Origin: Selaginella tamariscina
Taxonomy: Eukaryota > Streptophyta > Lycopodiopsida > Selaginellales > Selaginellaceae
Direction of reading: 5' to 3'
NCBI GenBank assembly: GCA_003024785.1
Contig: PUQB01000150.1
Coordinates: 310,001-374,000 of the forward strand
DNA: 64,000 bases
The notes under the pieces were generated by a model. The model made no database searches, had not been told where the DNA came from, and saw only the letters and a list, made by a program, of their open reading frames with translations. How positions within the stretch are numbered: the stretch's first letter is position 1; each line of letters starts with the position of its first letter. Positions 1-11,659 of this stretch are shown here, in pieces. The position numbers were made by a program, and so were the translations under genes.

Positions 1-179
1 TCCTGTGTATATATATGTGTGTGTGTGTTTGTTTATCTGTATGATTTTATTTGTTTCGCTCACACGCATACACACGATATACATATACACACATATATTA
101 TGTGTACCAGTACTGTATAATTTTATTTATTTATCTATCTCTTGCACCACACACGTACACTCCTATACATACATACATA

Positions 180-218
<39 letters not shown>

Positions 219-298
219 TATATATGTGTGTGTTTTTTATCTGTATAATTTTTTTTATTTATTAATTTTTTCTCTCGCACACACGCTAACCCTCGAGC
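1..298. repeat. GT/CA and TA microsatellite tract
   Basis: Alternating GT, CA and TA dinucleotide runs with short TTTA-rich spacers. Open frames across it encode only Tyr/Ile/His-rich low-complexity peptide and are not credible genes. Similar runs recur in the TBCD introns from 7.5 to 15 kb. Confidence 0.85.
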
Positions 299-850
299 AG
301 CGGGATTAATCCCACCGCTATATAGTTGGGGCCATGGCGGCGGGATTAATCCCGCTGCTCACCCATGCCCTGCGCAGAATGCGGCGGATTTATCTCGCCG
401 GCAATGGCCTGTGTGAAGGCCCTAATGGGAGGGATTAATCTCGGCGAATTCCGCCAGGGCATTTACAGGGGATGGGCAGCGGGATTAATCCGCCGCTCAT
501 GAGGCTAACCGAAGAGCCTGCATGAAAGATCTGCACGGAAGGCTAACCAAAGAGTCTGCATGACATATCCTGCACGTAAGGCGGCGGGATTAATCCCGCT
601 GCCCAGGGAATTCACGCAGGACATGAACGGCGGATTAATCCCGCCCCACGCTCATTGCCCTTCGTGAAGGGCGGCGGGATTAATCCCGCTGCTCAGGCAC
701 TTCCGCAGGATATAAGCGGCGGGATTAATCCGCCCCACCCATCCCTGTTCAAAATGCCGCAGCCAATATATGTGTGAGCGTATGATTTACGAGAGGGCAG
801 CGGGATTAATCTCTCCGAACCTTCATTGCCCGGTGGCGGGATTAATCCCG

Positions 851-957
851 CCACCCTTCTTTTTTTCCTCCATTGGTATGTTGAATCAATCCCGACTAAC
901 TCTGTCTGAGACGAAGAAGGTTTACAAAATACCAATGGAGGGAACTGAGAAGGTGGT
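851..957. other. Hairpin-forming inverted repeat 1 inside the palindrome array
   Basis: Arms of about 29 nt at 851-879 and 929-957 are near-complementary, both containing the TCCATTGGTAT/ATACCAATGGA core, around a loop of about 49 nt. A second copy lies at 1393-1499 with the same loop motif (GTCTGAGACG in this copy, GTCTAAGACG in the other). Transcribed RNA could fold into an imperfect stem-loop; whether it is transcribed cannot be seen. Confidence 0.6.
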
Positions 958-1392
958 GGGATTAATTTCACCATCCTTACATGGTGGGCGGGATTAATCC
1001 CGCCGCATACGCATGCCCTGTGCGGAATCGGGCGGGATTTATCCCGCCGCATTGGCCTGCCTAGGGTCTAGGCGGCGGGATTAATCCCGCAAGATTTCGC
1101 ACAGGGCATTGGCGTTCGGCGGGATTAATCCCCACCGACTAAGGCCCGAGTGAAGGGCCTGGGAGGCGGGATTAATCCGCCACATACGCATGCCCTGCGC
1201 GGAATCGGGCGGGATTTGCCGCCGCCATTGGCCTGCCTGAAGTGCCTAGGCGGCGGGATTAATCCCGCCCGATTCCGTGCAGGGAATTAGCGTCCGGCGG
1301 GATTAATCCGCCACATAGGGACCGAGTGAAGGCCATGGGCGGCGGATTAATCCTGCCGGATCTTCCAATGCCTGTTGGAGGAATGAATCCCA

Positions 1393-1499
1393 CCACCCTT
1401 CTCTTTTTTCTCCATTGGTGAGTCGGACCAATCCTAAACGTTTTTGTCTAAGACGTAGAAGGTTTACAACATACCAATGGAGAGAATTGGGAAGGGTGG
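1393..1499. other. Hairpin-forming inverted repeat 2 inside the palindrome array
   Basis: Second copy of the hairpin at 851-957: arms 1393-1419 and 1473-1499, loop about 53 nt, again with AGAAGGTTTACAA before the right arm. The two copies differ by scattered substitutions that largely leave the stem pairable. Confidence 0.6.
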
Positions 1500-1830
1500 G
1501 GAAATTCATTTAACCATCCCTTACATGATGGGCGAGATTAATCCCGCCTCCTTTCTGGAGTCACTGAAGGGGTGTGAGAAATAAATCCTGCCCAGTTCTC
1601 TCTGAGACCGAGAAGGGTGGCAAGATTAATTCCGCACTCCCGTTCAAGGCCTCCAAAAGGTGGCGAGATTAATCCCGCCCACTCTTTCAGGAGGCATTGA
1701 AGGGGTGGCGAGATTAATCCCGCCGCACCTTCTATGTGAATTATAGTGTATTAGTATATATAAGTTGCATATCTCATTTTATTTACTTTTATCATTTTAT
1801 CATAATATTTCGAGTAAAAGCTAGGAATCT

Positions 1831-1932
1831 ATGTAAAACTGTCCAGAGCTCACATTTGTGGTGGTTCTAAAAACGAAATGTTATCTTTCTTTTGCACTAG
1901 CACAAATGTGAGCTTCGGACAGTTAATTACGT
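1831..1932 (+). other. Long near-perfect stem-loop upstream of the ParB-like gene
   Basis: A 22-nt arm at 1839-1860 (core GAGCTCACATTTGTG) pairs with 1901-1922 (core CACAAATGTGAGCTT) with about two mismatches. Pairing continues outward into 1831-1838 and 1923-1932, giving a stem of about 30 bp with a 40-nt loop. It lies about 130 bp before the presumed start codon at 2065. It could be a small-RNA precursor, a 5'-UTR structure or a remnant of a small inverted-repeat transposon. I do not recognise it as a known miRNA. Confidence 0.5.
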
Positions 1933-2064
1933 CTACTTCTCTCTGTGTATTATTTTTGTATATTCGGGTTTATACAAGTGTGGTGCGTTTTTATATGATT
2001 TGTATTCATAGTGTATTTTTTGCAGAAGGACGATTTGATCAAACAAGGAGATCGAGTCATTAGT

Positions 2065-5000
2065 ATGGAGTCGTCGTCAAATTCTAGGTAAGAATTAAAA
2101 TAAAATTTGTTATACTCGGATACTTGAACTAATCATTTTTGTATTCAGATGTGGAATTGAGGTGACATTAAAGACAAGAGCAGGAGAAGAGATGGGCAGG
2201 GGGATTCTGGAATCAACTTGGCCATATTTTAAAATAAATGGGAAGCGCATTGGAGCAACCATGGTTGCTGTCAAATTAACCTTGTCACATCTCATGGACA
2301 AGCAAAACAATGGAAAGTAGATTCGCTAGTCAAGCATCCGAAAGCAGGCTACGAACCCAGATTGGACGATTCTCGACAGATATGCTTTGTTCCATCCAAT
2401 GTCACGTTCTCGGATCCAGGTCGTCAGTTACAACATTAATTTCGGGGTTTTTGTCGACTTGTGGATAATGACGTTCACGTGTTCACTAATGATGTTGACC
2501 TTGGAGTTCTTCTTCAACTCAACGAAAGCCCATCTATGGAGGGGATCCATCTGGATGTCTACTTCGAAGATCTTCAGACTCATCGAGTAGGTGTATTGTC
2601 AGGAGATATTGCTTCACAATACGAAAATCAGCAAGTGAAGCAATCTTCCCTCTTCACATTGAAGAAGAACACAGCGACATCATAAGGAGATTGAGAGGGT
2701 GGCTCGGTCTCAGGTTCTTTACAGATCACGTTCAATTTGCTTAGGAAGCTTCGGGAGCTGGAAGAGTGTGCCGAGAACACTAGAATAGCTGCAGTCGGGG
2801 ATCACACATGTTGATTCGGATCGCAAAAGAAAATCATCAATCGTTTTGTCAGCTGCACCTGTGGCATCTCATGCTGCAATAAGTCACAAGGAAATGATGT
2901 TGGATGAAAAGATTTATCCTTGTAGGGTTAAATATTGCAGCGTCAACCCAAACTTCAATTACAGGCCACTCAACCAGGAACGTGTAGCTGAGCTCATGGA
3001 GAAGATGAAGGACGACAATTCTTATACCGTTCCACATAATGCTGTTTTGTGTCCATACTATGAAAGAAGGAAGGGCGCTGACAAAGTCTGGATCACAACA
3101 CCAGAACAACTCATGAAGATTCAGACGGAGAATAAAAAATCTATCAAGTACTACATCATTAGTGGCCAGCACACAATAACGGCAGCCCAACGACTTCTCG
3201 ATGAACACAACAAAGGAACGATGGCAACAAAACTTTCCGAGCATACCCGTGAGAAGCTGACAAAAAGATCGGCGTTTTTAGCTAAGCCGAATCTCACAAT
3301 CGAGCAGTACCATAAGTTATCGGCGGAATGGGACGCTGCCGACACCAACCACTACAACAGCAAAATATGGGAGAAGTTTAAACACACGCGAGCCGTGTGG
3401 GAATCTCTTCAGCGACCACAAAGAGCTACCGCAGGGAATACACAATCTGCGGAATACCGGGTAAGCAAATTGTTTGGGCGGGATTTATCTCGCCGGTATA
3501 TTAATCTGTCTTTTTCCTCAGAGAGTTGAAGAAATTGCAGCAGTTGATTTTGCCCAGGTGGGCGGGAAGGAAACATCCTTTCTGATGATGTTGATTTCTT
3601 GCCCCGAAGATAGGATCTTTGCCAAATGGTTGGGGATTATGGAATCCTTTTCAAAAGGAACACTGAAGAAGAAGCAGACAAGTGAAGGGGAGCCCTCAGA
3701 AAAGTCTGCAAAGAAACCCAGTAAGACGCCGAAGGCTAAGTCTGTTCAATCTACAAAGGATGTAGACAACGATTTCAAGCTCACATGGTTGAAGCCTTTA
3801 AATGGAACAACGATGGAGGAGATGGAAGTCTTGGCTGATTTGGTGATCGATGGCAAACTACAAATTAATAACAGCAGCCCAACCTCTCCTTTTCATCTCA
3901 AGGCAATGGAGTTGAAGACGGTCAGGCATTTCAAGGAGTGGTTGGGAATACACTGCCACAAACTGGGTTGGACCTCGACTTCAACATATGAAGAGGTCAG
4001 CAAATATTTGCATGTGACGAACGATGATATGCTTGTCGAATGGGTGAACCAATCGGAAGATCTAGGCAAGAATCTATTGCACGCCAACGCCAAAAAGGAG
4101 AACATTGGGATGACGCCTTCTCTTATGGCAGTCCTTCAGCAGCGGAGAACCGAATTGAACCTTATAAAGGAGGATGCTACGAATCACGACAAGCCCTACA
4201 GATGTTTGTTGTTAGATTCGGAGACTTTATGGGGTAACATCACTGCTTGTAGGAAACCGTTTCAATTGTTCGTGATGGATCGGCGGGTGTCAAAAAATCT
4301 TTCGACAGATAGGGCACTAGAGGATCTGGTGGAGAAACTTAGCCGTGCAAGCATATACATAGAAGGTATTTATTATTGAATTCATGCTTGCGCTCTTCAC
4401 TGATACCTACTTTTTCAGGTATTTATTTCTTGATTCTTGCTCATGTCACCGATACTTTTGCCTTCGCCTTCGCCAAGAAGAATAGACATCGTTGGACAGG
4501 ATTTTATATGAACGATGCTAATCCCAAGTGCATTGATACGTTGTTCACTTGGTTGTTAGGAATGCGCCAAACAATTTCAAGCTTCCAAATGACTGGCCAG
4601 GCATCTGTTTGCACTCCAACGGCCCTGAACCTCCATCCGATACACCGATAGGGAGTGACGTATTCGGCAATGTACGTTATCCAAACATTACAAGTCAAGC
4701 GGCACGGAGCATCGTCAACTTGATCAGGGGTCCTCACAGTGATGCGTGGGTTTTTGACTACTGCACTAGGGGGTCCGTCTTGAAGGAGTGTTACCTTCGG
4801 CATACATGTGTGTTTGCCGTTGAAAGGATAAGACCATGGTTGAGGACCTGAACAAGTGGATAGATTGGGTCTCAACTGAGTACCCCAACGAATCCATAAA
4901 GGCGTATTTGAGAAAGTTCCCTCCAGATAAGTGCGATAGCTCTGAAGGTGAATCTGGTTCAATCTCGGAGTCTGAGAACGAACTTCAATCAGATATTAGA

Positions 5001-5159
5001 CCGGAAGTTATCTCGAGGAGTACAGAACATTCGCACACTCCAGGACCCATGGAAACATCAATAGAAGATGCAGAAGATCTTGAACCATCTCACAAGCGGC
5101 TTAGACCTTCTTCGCCTCACTCAGAAGGTAATAGCGAAGAAGAATTGATAATGAATTGA
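2065..5159 (+). CDS. ParB-like domain protein with a DNA-methyltransferase-like C-terminal half (frame-disrupted)
   Basis: The presumed start is ATG 2065, with introns 2088-2148, 3461-3521 (CGG|GTAAGC ... CTCAG|AGA) and 4366-4418. The clearest block, 2800-3460, has a ParB-like layout ending in the motif SGQHTITAAQRL (about 3155-3200). Exon 3522-4365 continues with a Lys-rich linker. It then has FQLFVMDRR at 4260-4286, where beta-class DNA methyltransferases have motif IV (S/DPPY). Further on, VFDYCTRGSVLKEC near 4749-4790 resembles the SAM-binding motif I, followed by AVE. IV before I is the permuted order of that class. The DPPY equivalent is degenerate, so catalysis is doubtful. The tail, to 5159, is acidic and Ser-rich with a KRLRP basic patch. 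Reading frame breaks near 2275, 2440, 2690-2790, 4560 and 4830: decay or consensus errors. ParB-like is fairly sure; methyltransferase-like is an inference. Confidence 0.55.
4366..4418 (+). other. 53-bp intron resembling a duplicate of the exon that follows
   Basis: The intron starts and the next exon starts with nearly the same sequence (GTATTTATTATTGA against GTATTTATTTCTTGA). The following about 35 bp also align (CACTGATACCTACTTTTT against CACCGATACTTTTGCC). Both junctions read AAGGTATT or CAGGTATT, which is the signature expected if a tandem duplication of an AGGT-containing exon segment created the intron. Confidence 0.5.
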
Positions 5160-5363
5160 TAGAGTGATGAATAGTTGTAAATGAGTGTAACATAAGGCAT
5201 TTTTGTATATTTCTTTTATATTTGTACAGAAAATAAATTCTCAAGGATTAATGAAGCTTTTAGTTCAAACATGGGTCACACATTAACAAGGTAAATAATA
5301 TACCTTGATAATTTTAAGGTCAGCTAATTATCATTTTGCAGATGTAATGAAATAATTGAGAAC

Positions 5364-6593
5364 ATGGATTTTCAGCATTGCCATGAGGTAAGAGAGGGGT
5401 TTGGCGACAATTTCTTGTGCCACATGTCAGAATGACAGAGTTCATGCAGGAAATGGATAATAATGCAGCTCAAAACATCGTTACCATGGGGGCCACTTCA
5501 TCATCATTTTTATTGGCTTCATTCCGAAATCAATTTCTTCAGCGCATGCAATATCTGAATCTTGTAAGGATGATGTACAATTAAATGATGAAGGGATAGG
5601 CAACGAGATAGTGGCAACGGATAAATGTGAAAGGGAGCAAACAAGTGATTTGCAAAGTATTCAAGAGGCAACGCTATCTCATGTTACTCATGGCCATATT
5701 GTGTTGTTGGATGTCAATGGTGTTCTGCTTCATCGACAAAGGCCCAGGATAGAAAAAAGAAATCAAACAAGGAGATTTCATTCCTTGTCATGGTAAATTT
5801 CGATATGATATTATTTTTCGTCCAGGGTTGGATCGTCTCTTTCAAAAGCTTAAGGAGATGGGTGCGCTTGTGGGGATTTGGTCATGCATGCAGATTCATA
5901 ACTTAACACCGCTGTTGAATTTACTTAAGAAACATTGTAGTGTTGCAGAAGAGGTGATTCGTAAAGATTGGATTTTTGACCAGCGAATATGTTATAAACC
6001 TCTCGAATTTCACAATATAAGAAAGGAAAGCAAGCCATACTTCTTCAAGAATGAAAGAATAATTGGGACTCATGGGGAGATCAGTCGCTTAAGGATAATG
6101 AAGAATGCACAGATTAGTAGTAGACGACTCTCCTCAGAAGGCTATGCTCAACCAAAACATTGCTTGTATTCATCCAATCACTTTCGATCCATATTCTGAT
6201 ACCGATATCATGGATGAGCTAGTGAACTACTTGGATACGTGCCTCAGAAAGAAGAATCTCGAAAATTTTTGTGAGCAGTATCCACCGTATCATACATTTC
6301 CTGAAGCTTTTCTTTCTCGTGATATTGAATTTTATAAAATGAAGGATAGCAACCGGGCGCTTTATAATATTATTCTTAAGGAACGTCAGTTTTTAGATGA
6401 GCCTTTATGCAGACCTTCTCTTATCACATCTTATGTATTAACAAGGATGGCAACTCCCAATTGCATTCGTGAGAGTGTTAAGTGGTGGCAACAACATCAA
6501 GATATTGACCAAAATGATTTGATTAATCCGGAGAGTGATGATTTAGACAAAATGAAAAGATTTCTTTGTATGATAGAAAGAAAGTATTTATAA
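5364..6593 (+). CDS. FCP1/NLI-interacting-factor-like HAD phosphatase domain protein (two frame breaks)
   Basis: Likely first exon 5364-5387 (ATG, donor GAG|GTAAG), more coding sequence from about 5450, main block 5611-6593. The HAD nucleophile region reads VLLDVNGVLL (about 5700-5730), the D-x-N-G variant frequent in plant FCP1-like proteins rather than D-x-D. It is followed by FRPGLDRLF, then GIWSCM (motif II region), KPYFFK (motif III Lys) and VVDDSP near 6118-6135 (motif IV). The C-terminal 130 residues are unrecognised. The frame shifts inside an A-rich run near 5755 and again near 6100; the protein reads well on either side, so either could be a sequence error. The family dephosphorylates phosphoserine/threonine proteins, typically nuclear (RNA polymerase II CTD) or mitochondrial (Tim50-like). 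The substrate here is unknown, and the Asn substitution casts doubt on standard catalysis. Confidence 0.75.
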
Positions 6594-7430
6594 AAAATTA
6601 ACATGTTGATAAGAAAATGATTTCATTTGTAATTATGTTTGATAGTATTTCTTCATTATTGTAAACTATTTTTAGAATAATATGAATATTCTAAGATATT
6701 TTAGGAATATTCCTTACTAAGTAAGGTTATTGAAGGATTAATTAATTAATTAATTAATATTTAAGGCTTAATTACATATTAATTAAATGATTAATTAATA
6801 ATTAAAACTTAAGTATTAATTAGTAATTTATTTTATATTCCCATTTTCACGTATCATGCCCACTTTAGTTACAACGTGCATACAAGCATTTGTACATACC
6901 ACACATATATTATATGTATTATGTCTATTATATAAATTTATAAAGATAATTAATCCAGTTGCTGAATATTATATTAAATATGACATAGTTTTTGTTATTT
7001 ATTATTAAATTATTAATTTATGTCAGTTAAATAATTTTTTTTATCAAGTTGCTTATTTCACACACATGTGAAAGTTGTAAATCTTAATATTTAATATAGA
7101 CATATTTTTACACACCTTTCTTTTAAATAATAACATTTGTTTAATAATATTTGTTCATTGTTTTATATTAAATATACTTTCCTTTTAATAAGAAAGTATT
7201 ACTTTTAATGTTTTAATTTATTAACAATCTTTATTTATTAAGAACAAAATAAGATAATGATCTATATTAGCATGTGAAACATATTTATATATACATGTTA
7301 TTTTACAAAAATTAAATTTATTTAAATGATATTAATGATTAATAATACAAAATAATAAAACATAAAATTTAAGAAGAATTAGGGTTATGCTTAATCAAAA
7401 AACAGAGAAATTTAGTGAGACGGAGAAAGA
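6594..7430. other. AT-rich intergenic region
   Basis: Very AT-rich DNA with TTAATTAATTAA runs near 6738-6760. It presumably holds the 3' end of the phosphatase-like gene and the promoter of the TBCD homologue. No gene, RNA or mobile element is recognisable. A related block (ATTCCCATTTTC..ATCATGCCCA) recurs inside element B near 33256. Confidence 0.6.
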
Positions 7431-7568
7431 ATGCAGGGAGCGAAGGAGGAGGTGGGTGGGGCTATGGAGGACGGAAACGCGCCCATTCAAGAAGGCTCAG
7501 AACATTGTGAGTTTTAATCTGCATTGCTATTGTTTGATCTATTTGTGCACATAATACACACGCATATA

Positions 7569-7678
<110 letters not shown>

Positions 7679-8205
7679 TGTGTATGATCACAGAATTTTA
7701 TGTTAGATAAAATATATTACGTAGTGCATACAATGTACATGAGAGATGTATTTCGTGATTACATTTATATATTTTAGACATACATATATGGTCTAAACAC
7801 ACAGATATACACATGTGTGTGTGTGTGGCTGTATATTGTGAGCTCCTATCTGTGAATATGCTTGCAACACTCTTGAGTTTATTATTTGTTGATGTGTATT
7901 GTGTACATACCACATATATACATATACATATACATATATATATATATACACCCACGCACACACATATTTGTACATATACCGGGATTACAGACCCAAAAAC
8001 ATTATAAGTTTCCTGTTATTAAGAGGGAGATGTTTTCTTTGAGGATGCTATAGTCGTACGTCTGAGAGATGAGTTGATAAGTACCCCATATTATAAGTTG
8101 CGTATGATATACATACTTCAGCTATATATTATACAGACGTACATACGTACATACATACATACAGTATATGCGGAGACACATTTTCAACATATACTATATG
8201 AGTTT

Positions 8206-8452
8206 TATGTTGTTAAGATGCATATTGAGTGTTATGTGTGTATTATACACACATACACACGCAGATTGTACATATATCGGGATCACAGACTCAAGAAGAA
8301 TGTGGTTTCTGTTTAGATGATGCTAAAATTCCATATTATATATTGCTATATTATATATATTGCAGTTACATATTTATTTTCTGATTATGCATTGCATACA
8401 TACGTACATGAAATAACTATCATGCTAAGGTTTAACACACACGTGTTATTAC

Positions 8453-8523
<71 letters not shown>

Positions 8524-8740
8524 TTTATGCTGTTAAGATGCATATTGAGTGTATTATACACACATACACACGCAGATTGTACATATATCAGGATCACAGA
8601 CCCAAGAAGAATGTGATTTCTGTTTATATGATGCCATATTATATATATGCAGTTACATATGCATTTTCTGATTATGCATAACACATGGAGTATAGATGGG
8701 AAACTATCACGCTAAGGTTTAACACACATGTGTATATTAC

Positions 8741-8827
<87 letters not shown>

Positions 8828-8870
8828 ATATATCTGTAAATATCCATGTGCTTATACCTTTTCATAGGCC
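8206..8870. repeat. About 310-bp tandem duplication in TBCD intron 1 with CT and TA runs
   Basis: Two copies start at about 8206 and 8526 with GTTAAGATGCATATTGAGTG. Each continues through GCAGATTGTACATATATC and GGATCACAGAC, then GCTAAGGTTTAACACAC, and ends in a (CT)n run followed by (TA)n (8457-8522 and 8742-8830). A partial older copy (CGGGATTACAGACCC) lies near 7980. It looks like slippage or unequal exchange within an intron. Confidence 0.75.
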
Positions 8871-10212
8871 AATCTAGACGTCTCTAAATGCTTTATGCAT
8901 TGATATAGATACACAATGTCGTTTGTATAGTTGCTAAATTAGGAATTAGCATTCTTAAAGGATTCGATTTGGTTTTTGTTGTCATATATAATTGGAAAGA
9001 ATTTCGGTTTCATCTATCATCTGTGTTTTACATTTGAGATATTTGTGTATGTCTTTCCTCACGTTTAATGCATGCCCTTTTTTTTTATATATACGTATAC
9101 TTTATGCGTGTATATATACGAAACTATACTATATACACATACTTGATATTGTTATGCATTTGTACATGTGTATACATGGAAAACGTGTGTGTATGGCTAC
9201 AACTGTTGCTTTATGTAGATTGAGAAGTACTAAGAACAAGGGCATTTGCTAGAGCCATATTTGGAAGGGATAATTGTTCCTCTAATGGAAGTCTTGCGGG
9301 ATAACTTAGCAACTTCTAGAGATGTTCAGGAGATTAATCTGGATGTTGTGAAGAATATTTGCTGCTTGATAAATAAGCTGGTTACTGTGTGTGGTTATAA
9401 GACTGTTGTCAAGTTTTGACCTCACCAAGCTTCTGATCTCGAGGTGGCTGTTGCTTTACTTGAAAGATGCGACAGAGAGGTATGCATGATGCGTGCGTGC
9501 GTGCGTGCGGGTGCTTAGTATGTGCGTCGTGTGTGTGGTGTAACAATGGCCTTCTATTGGTTCATTCAATATGTTATATAGACATAATATATATTGTGGT
9601 ATAGCTGTACAGATAAAGGAAGTTTGAAAGAGGAAAGCATGGGTGAATTTGAGACAAAATGCACACTTCTGTTGTGGCTTTCTATATTGGTGCTCATTCC
9701 TTTCGACATTTCTTCTGTGGATACAGGTACGTTATTGTACATGCAATATATGTATATCTGCTGTGAATACGTATATGTATGTTTGTACATTATTACTTAG
9801 GGTATTCAACGACGTCCTCATTCTTGCCACTAGTGGAAAGAATGATAGACCTCTGCAAGAAGTACTGGTCCTGTACGTGAAATGTCTGGAGTTCTTTTAT
9901 CACGTCTCTTGACTCGTCCAGATATGCACACTGCACTTCTCAGGTTACGTAACATTCATATATAATGTGTATATATACACAGACATGCGTATTTTGGATA
10001 CACATGTGCATACTCAACCTTCTGTTCAACTCTTACAGTTTCATTTGCTGGTCAAGAAGCATTGAAAACATCTCAGGACAGTTCCGAAGGAGTTTTTCTA
10101 GTACCGGGGACTGTAAATGCACTAGCTGGAATTTTCAAGGTGAGACACGCTCATAATGCGGTTGTATACACATGCAGTATGTACGCAGCACATATTGTAT
10201 GTGTGTATATAA

Positions 10213-10476
<264 letters not shown>

Positions 10477-11446
10477 TAATGTATATATACGGCTATAATG
10501 CGGTACTGCGTGCATTCCAATATTGACTTCCAAAGGATATATACATTTCATATATGTGGTGTTTGTCATATACACCCATAAATTATACAGATAGACATGT
10601 ATAATCTATTTGTTCATGTATATTATATTCCATCTGTATAATATACACATGCATATGTGCGTCTGTGTGTATGTTGTGCATATTATGTATGTATTTGATG
10701 TCGTAAGCATAATACATAATATAACGTACCTGCATATACATATGTTCTATATGTGTGATCCATGTGTATTATAACAGTGCCCTCCAATAATAACATACAC
10801 ATACACCAGCTATTTCTAACGTGCACAATGTCGTATGTGTATAAATACCAAGGTTTCTAGGATTTAAATCAGCTGGTGTATATATTATGTATTACGGTCA
10901 CTGGGAGGATATACACACGTGTGTGCATCAATAAACCTTCACTTCTCTTACATACACACTATACATATATTCACACGTTACACACATGTAGTTTGTGCAC
11001 ATGTACATGTACATGCATACAATAAAACTTTATTTTGGGTAGACATACATATCTGTAGTTTATTATGTGAAAATTATTGGAGGGCACTGCTTATTCTGGA
11101 TTTTCTGCAGCTTGGCACGAGGTCTTTGATGCAAAATTTGGAGAAAACAACCAATAATACATTGGAAGTAGAAGAAAGCTACGGTGCTTGAGACTATTGA
11201 AGACGTCATGGAGAAACTCCTATCTGGACTCAAAGACAAAATAGGACGAACTTGTAAGGACACACACACACACACCCGCACACGTGCATGTATATGTATA
11301 TACATAATATAGTACACGTGATATGCTTTATATGATATTCTTGTACTATGTTATAATGGTTGGTACGCAGGGAGTTATATGCCTATTATACACTAATGTC
11401 AAAAACTATATGTATATTATGCACATTCCATATATAAATGTGATAA

Positions 11447-11659
<213 letters not shown>

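Larger units (their letters stand above)
299..1725. repeat. Tandem array of an 18-bp palindrome, about 45-bp period
   Basis: About 28 copies of the perfect palindrome GGCGGGATTAATCCCGCC or close variants occur near 341, 583, 628, 672, 717, 836, 987, 1030, 1072, 1117, 1163, 1250, 1297, 1530, 1663 and 1708. Neighbouring sites are mostly 42-47 bp apart. From about 1007 to 1362 a four-site unit of roughly 178 bp is repeated twice. Its spacers are themselves inverted (GCCCTGTGCGGAAT facing ATTTCGCACAGGGC). Some copies have ATTTAT or a shortened right arm. A related copy lies in the intron at 3474-3494. I see no credible coding frame. Function is unknown; the GGCGGGA half resembles an E2F-type core, but that is only a resemblance. 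Confidence 0.85.

Noticed and set aside
5..265. Open frames of 65-86 codons
   Set aside because: They are translations of GT/TA microsatellites with Tyr/Ile/His bias; no domain or splice support.
693..1509. Open frames across the palindrome array (for example 119 codons on the minus strand)
   Set aside because: They encode the repeating peptide GLIPP and its variants, created by the DNA repeat itself.
299..1725. CRISPR-like regular spacing of repeats
   Set aside because: The repeat is a perfect palindrome with related, not unique, spacers, in plant nuclear DNA with introns. It fits a satellite, not a CRISPR array.
2849..3244. 131-codon minus-strand frame
   Set aside because: Opposite to the well-supported ParB-like frame on the plus strand; no independent evidence.
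9417..9419. In-frame TGA in TBCD as a selenocysteine codon or alternative code
   Set aside because: TAA and TGA stops occur at unrelated residues along with frameshifts; decay or error is simpler, and land plants lack selenocysteine insertion.
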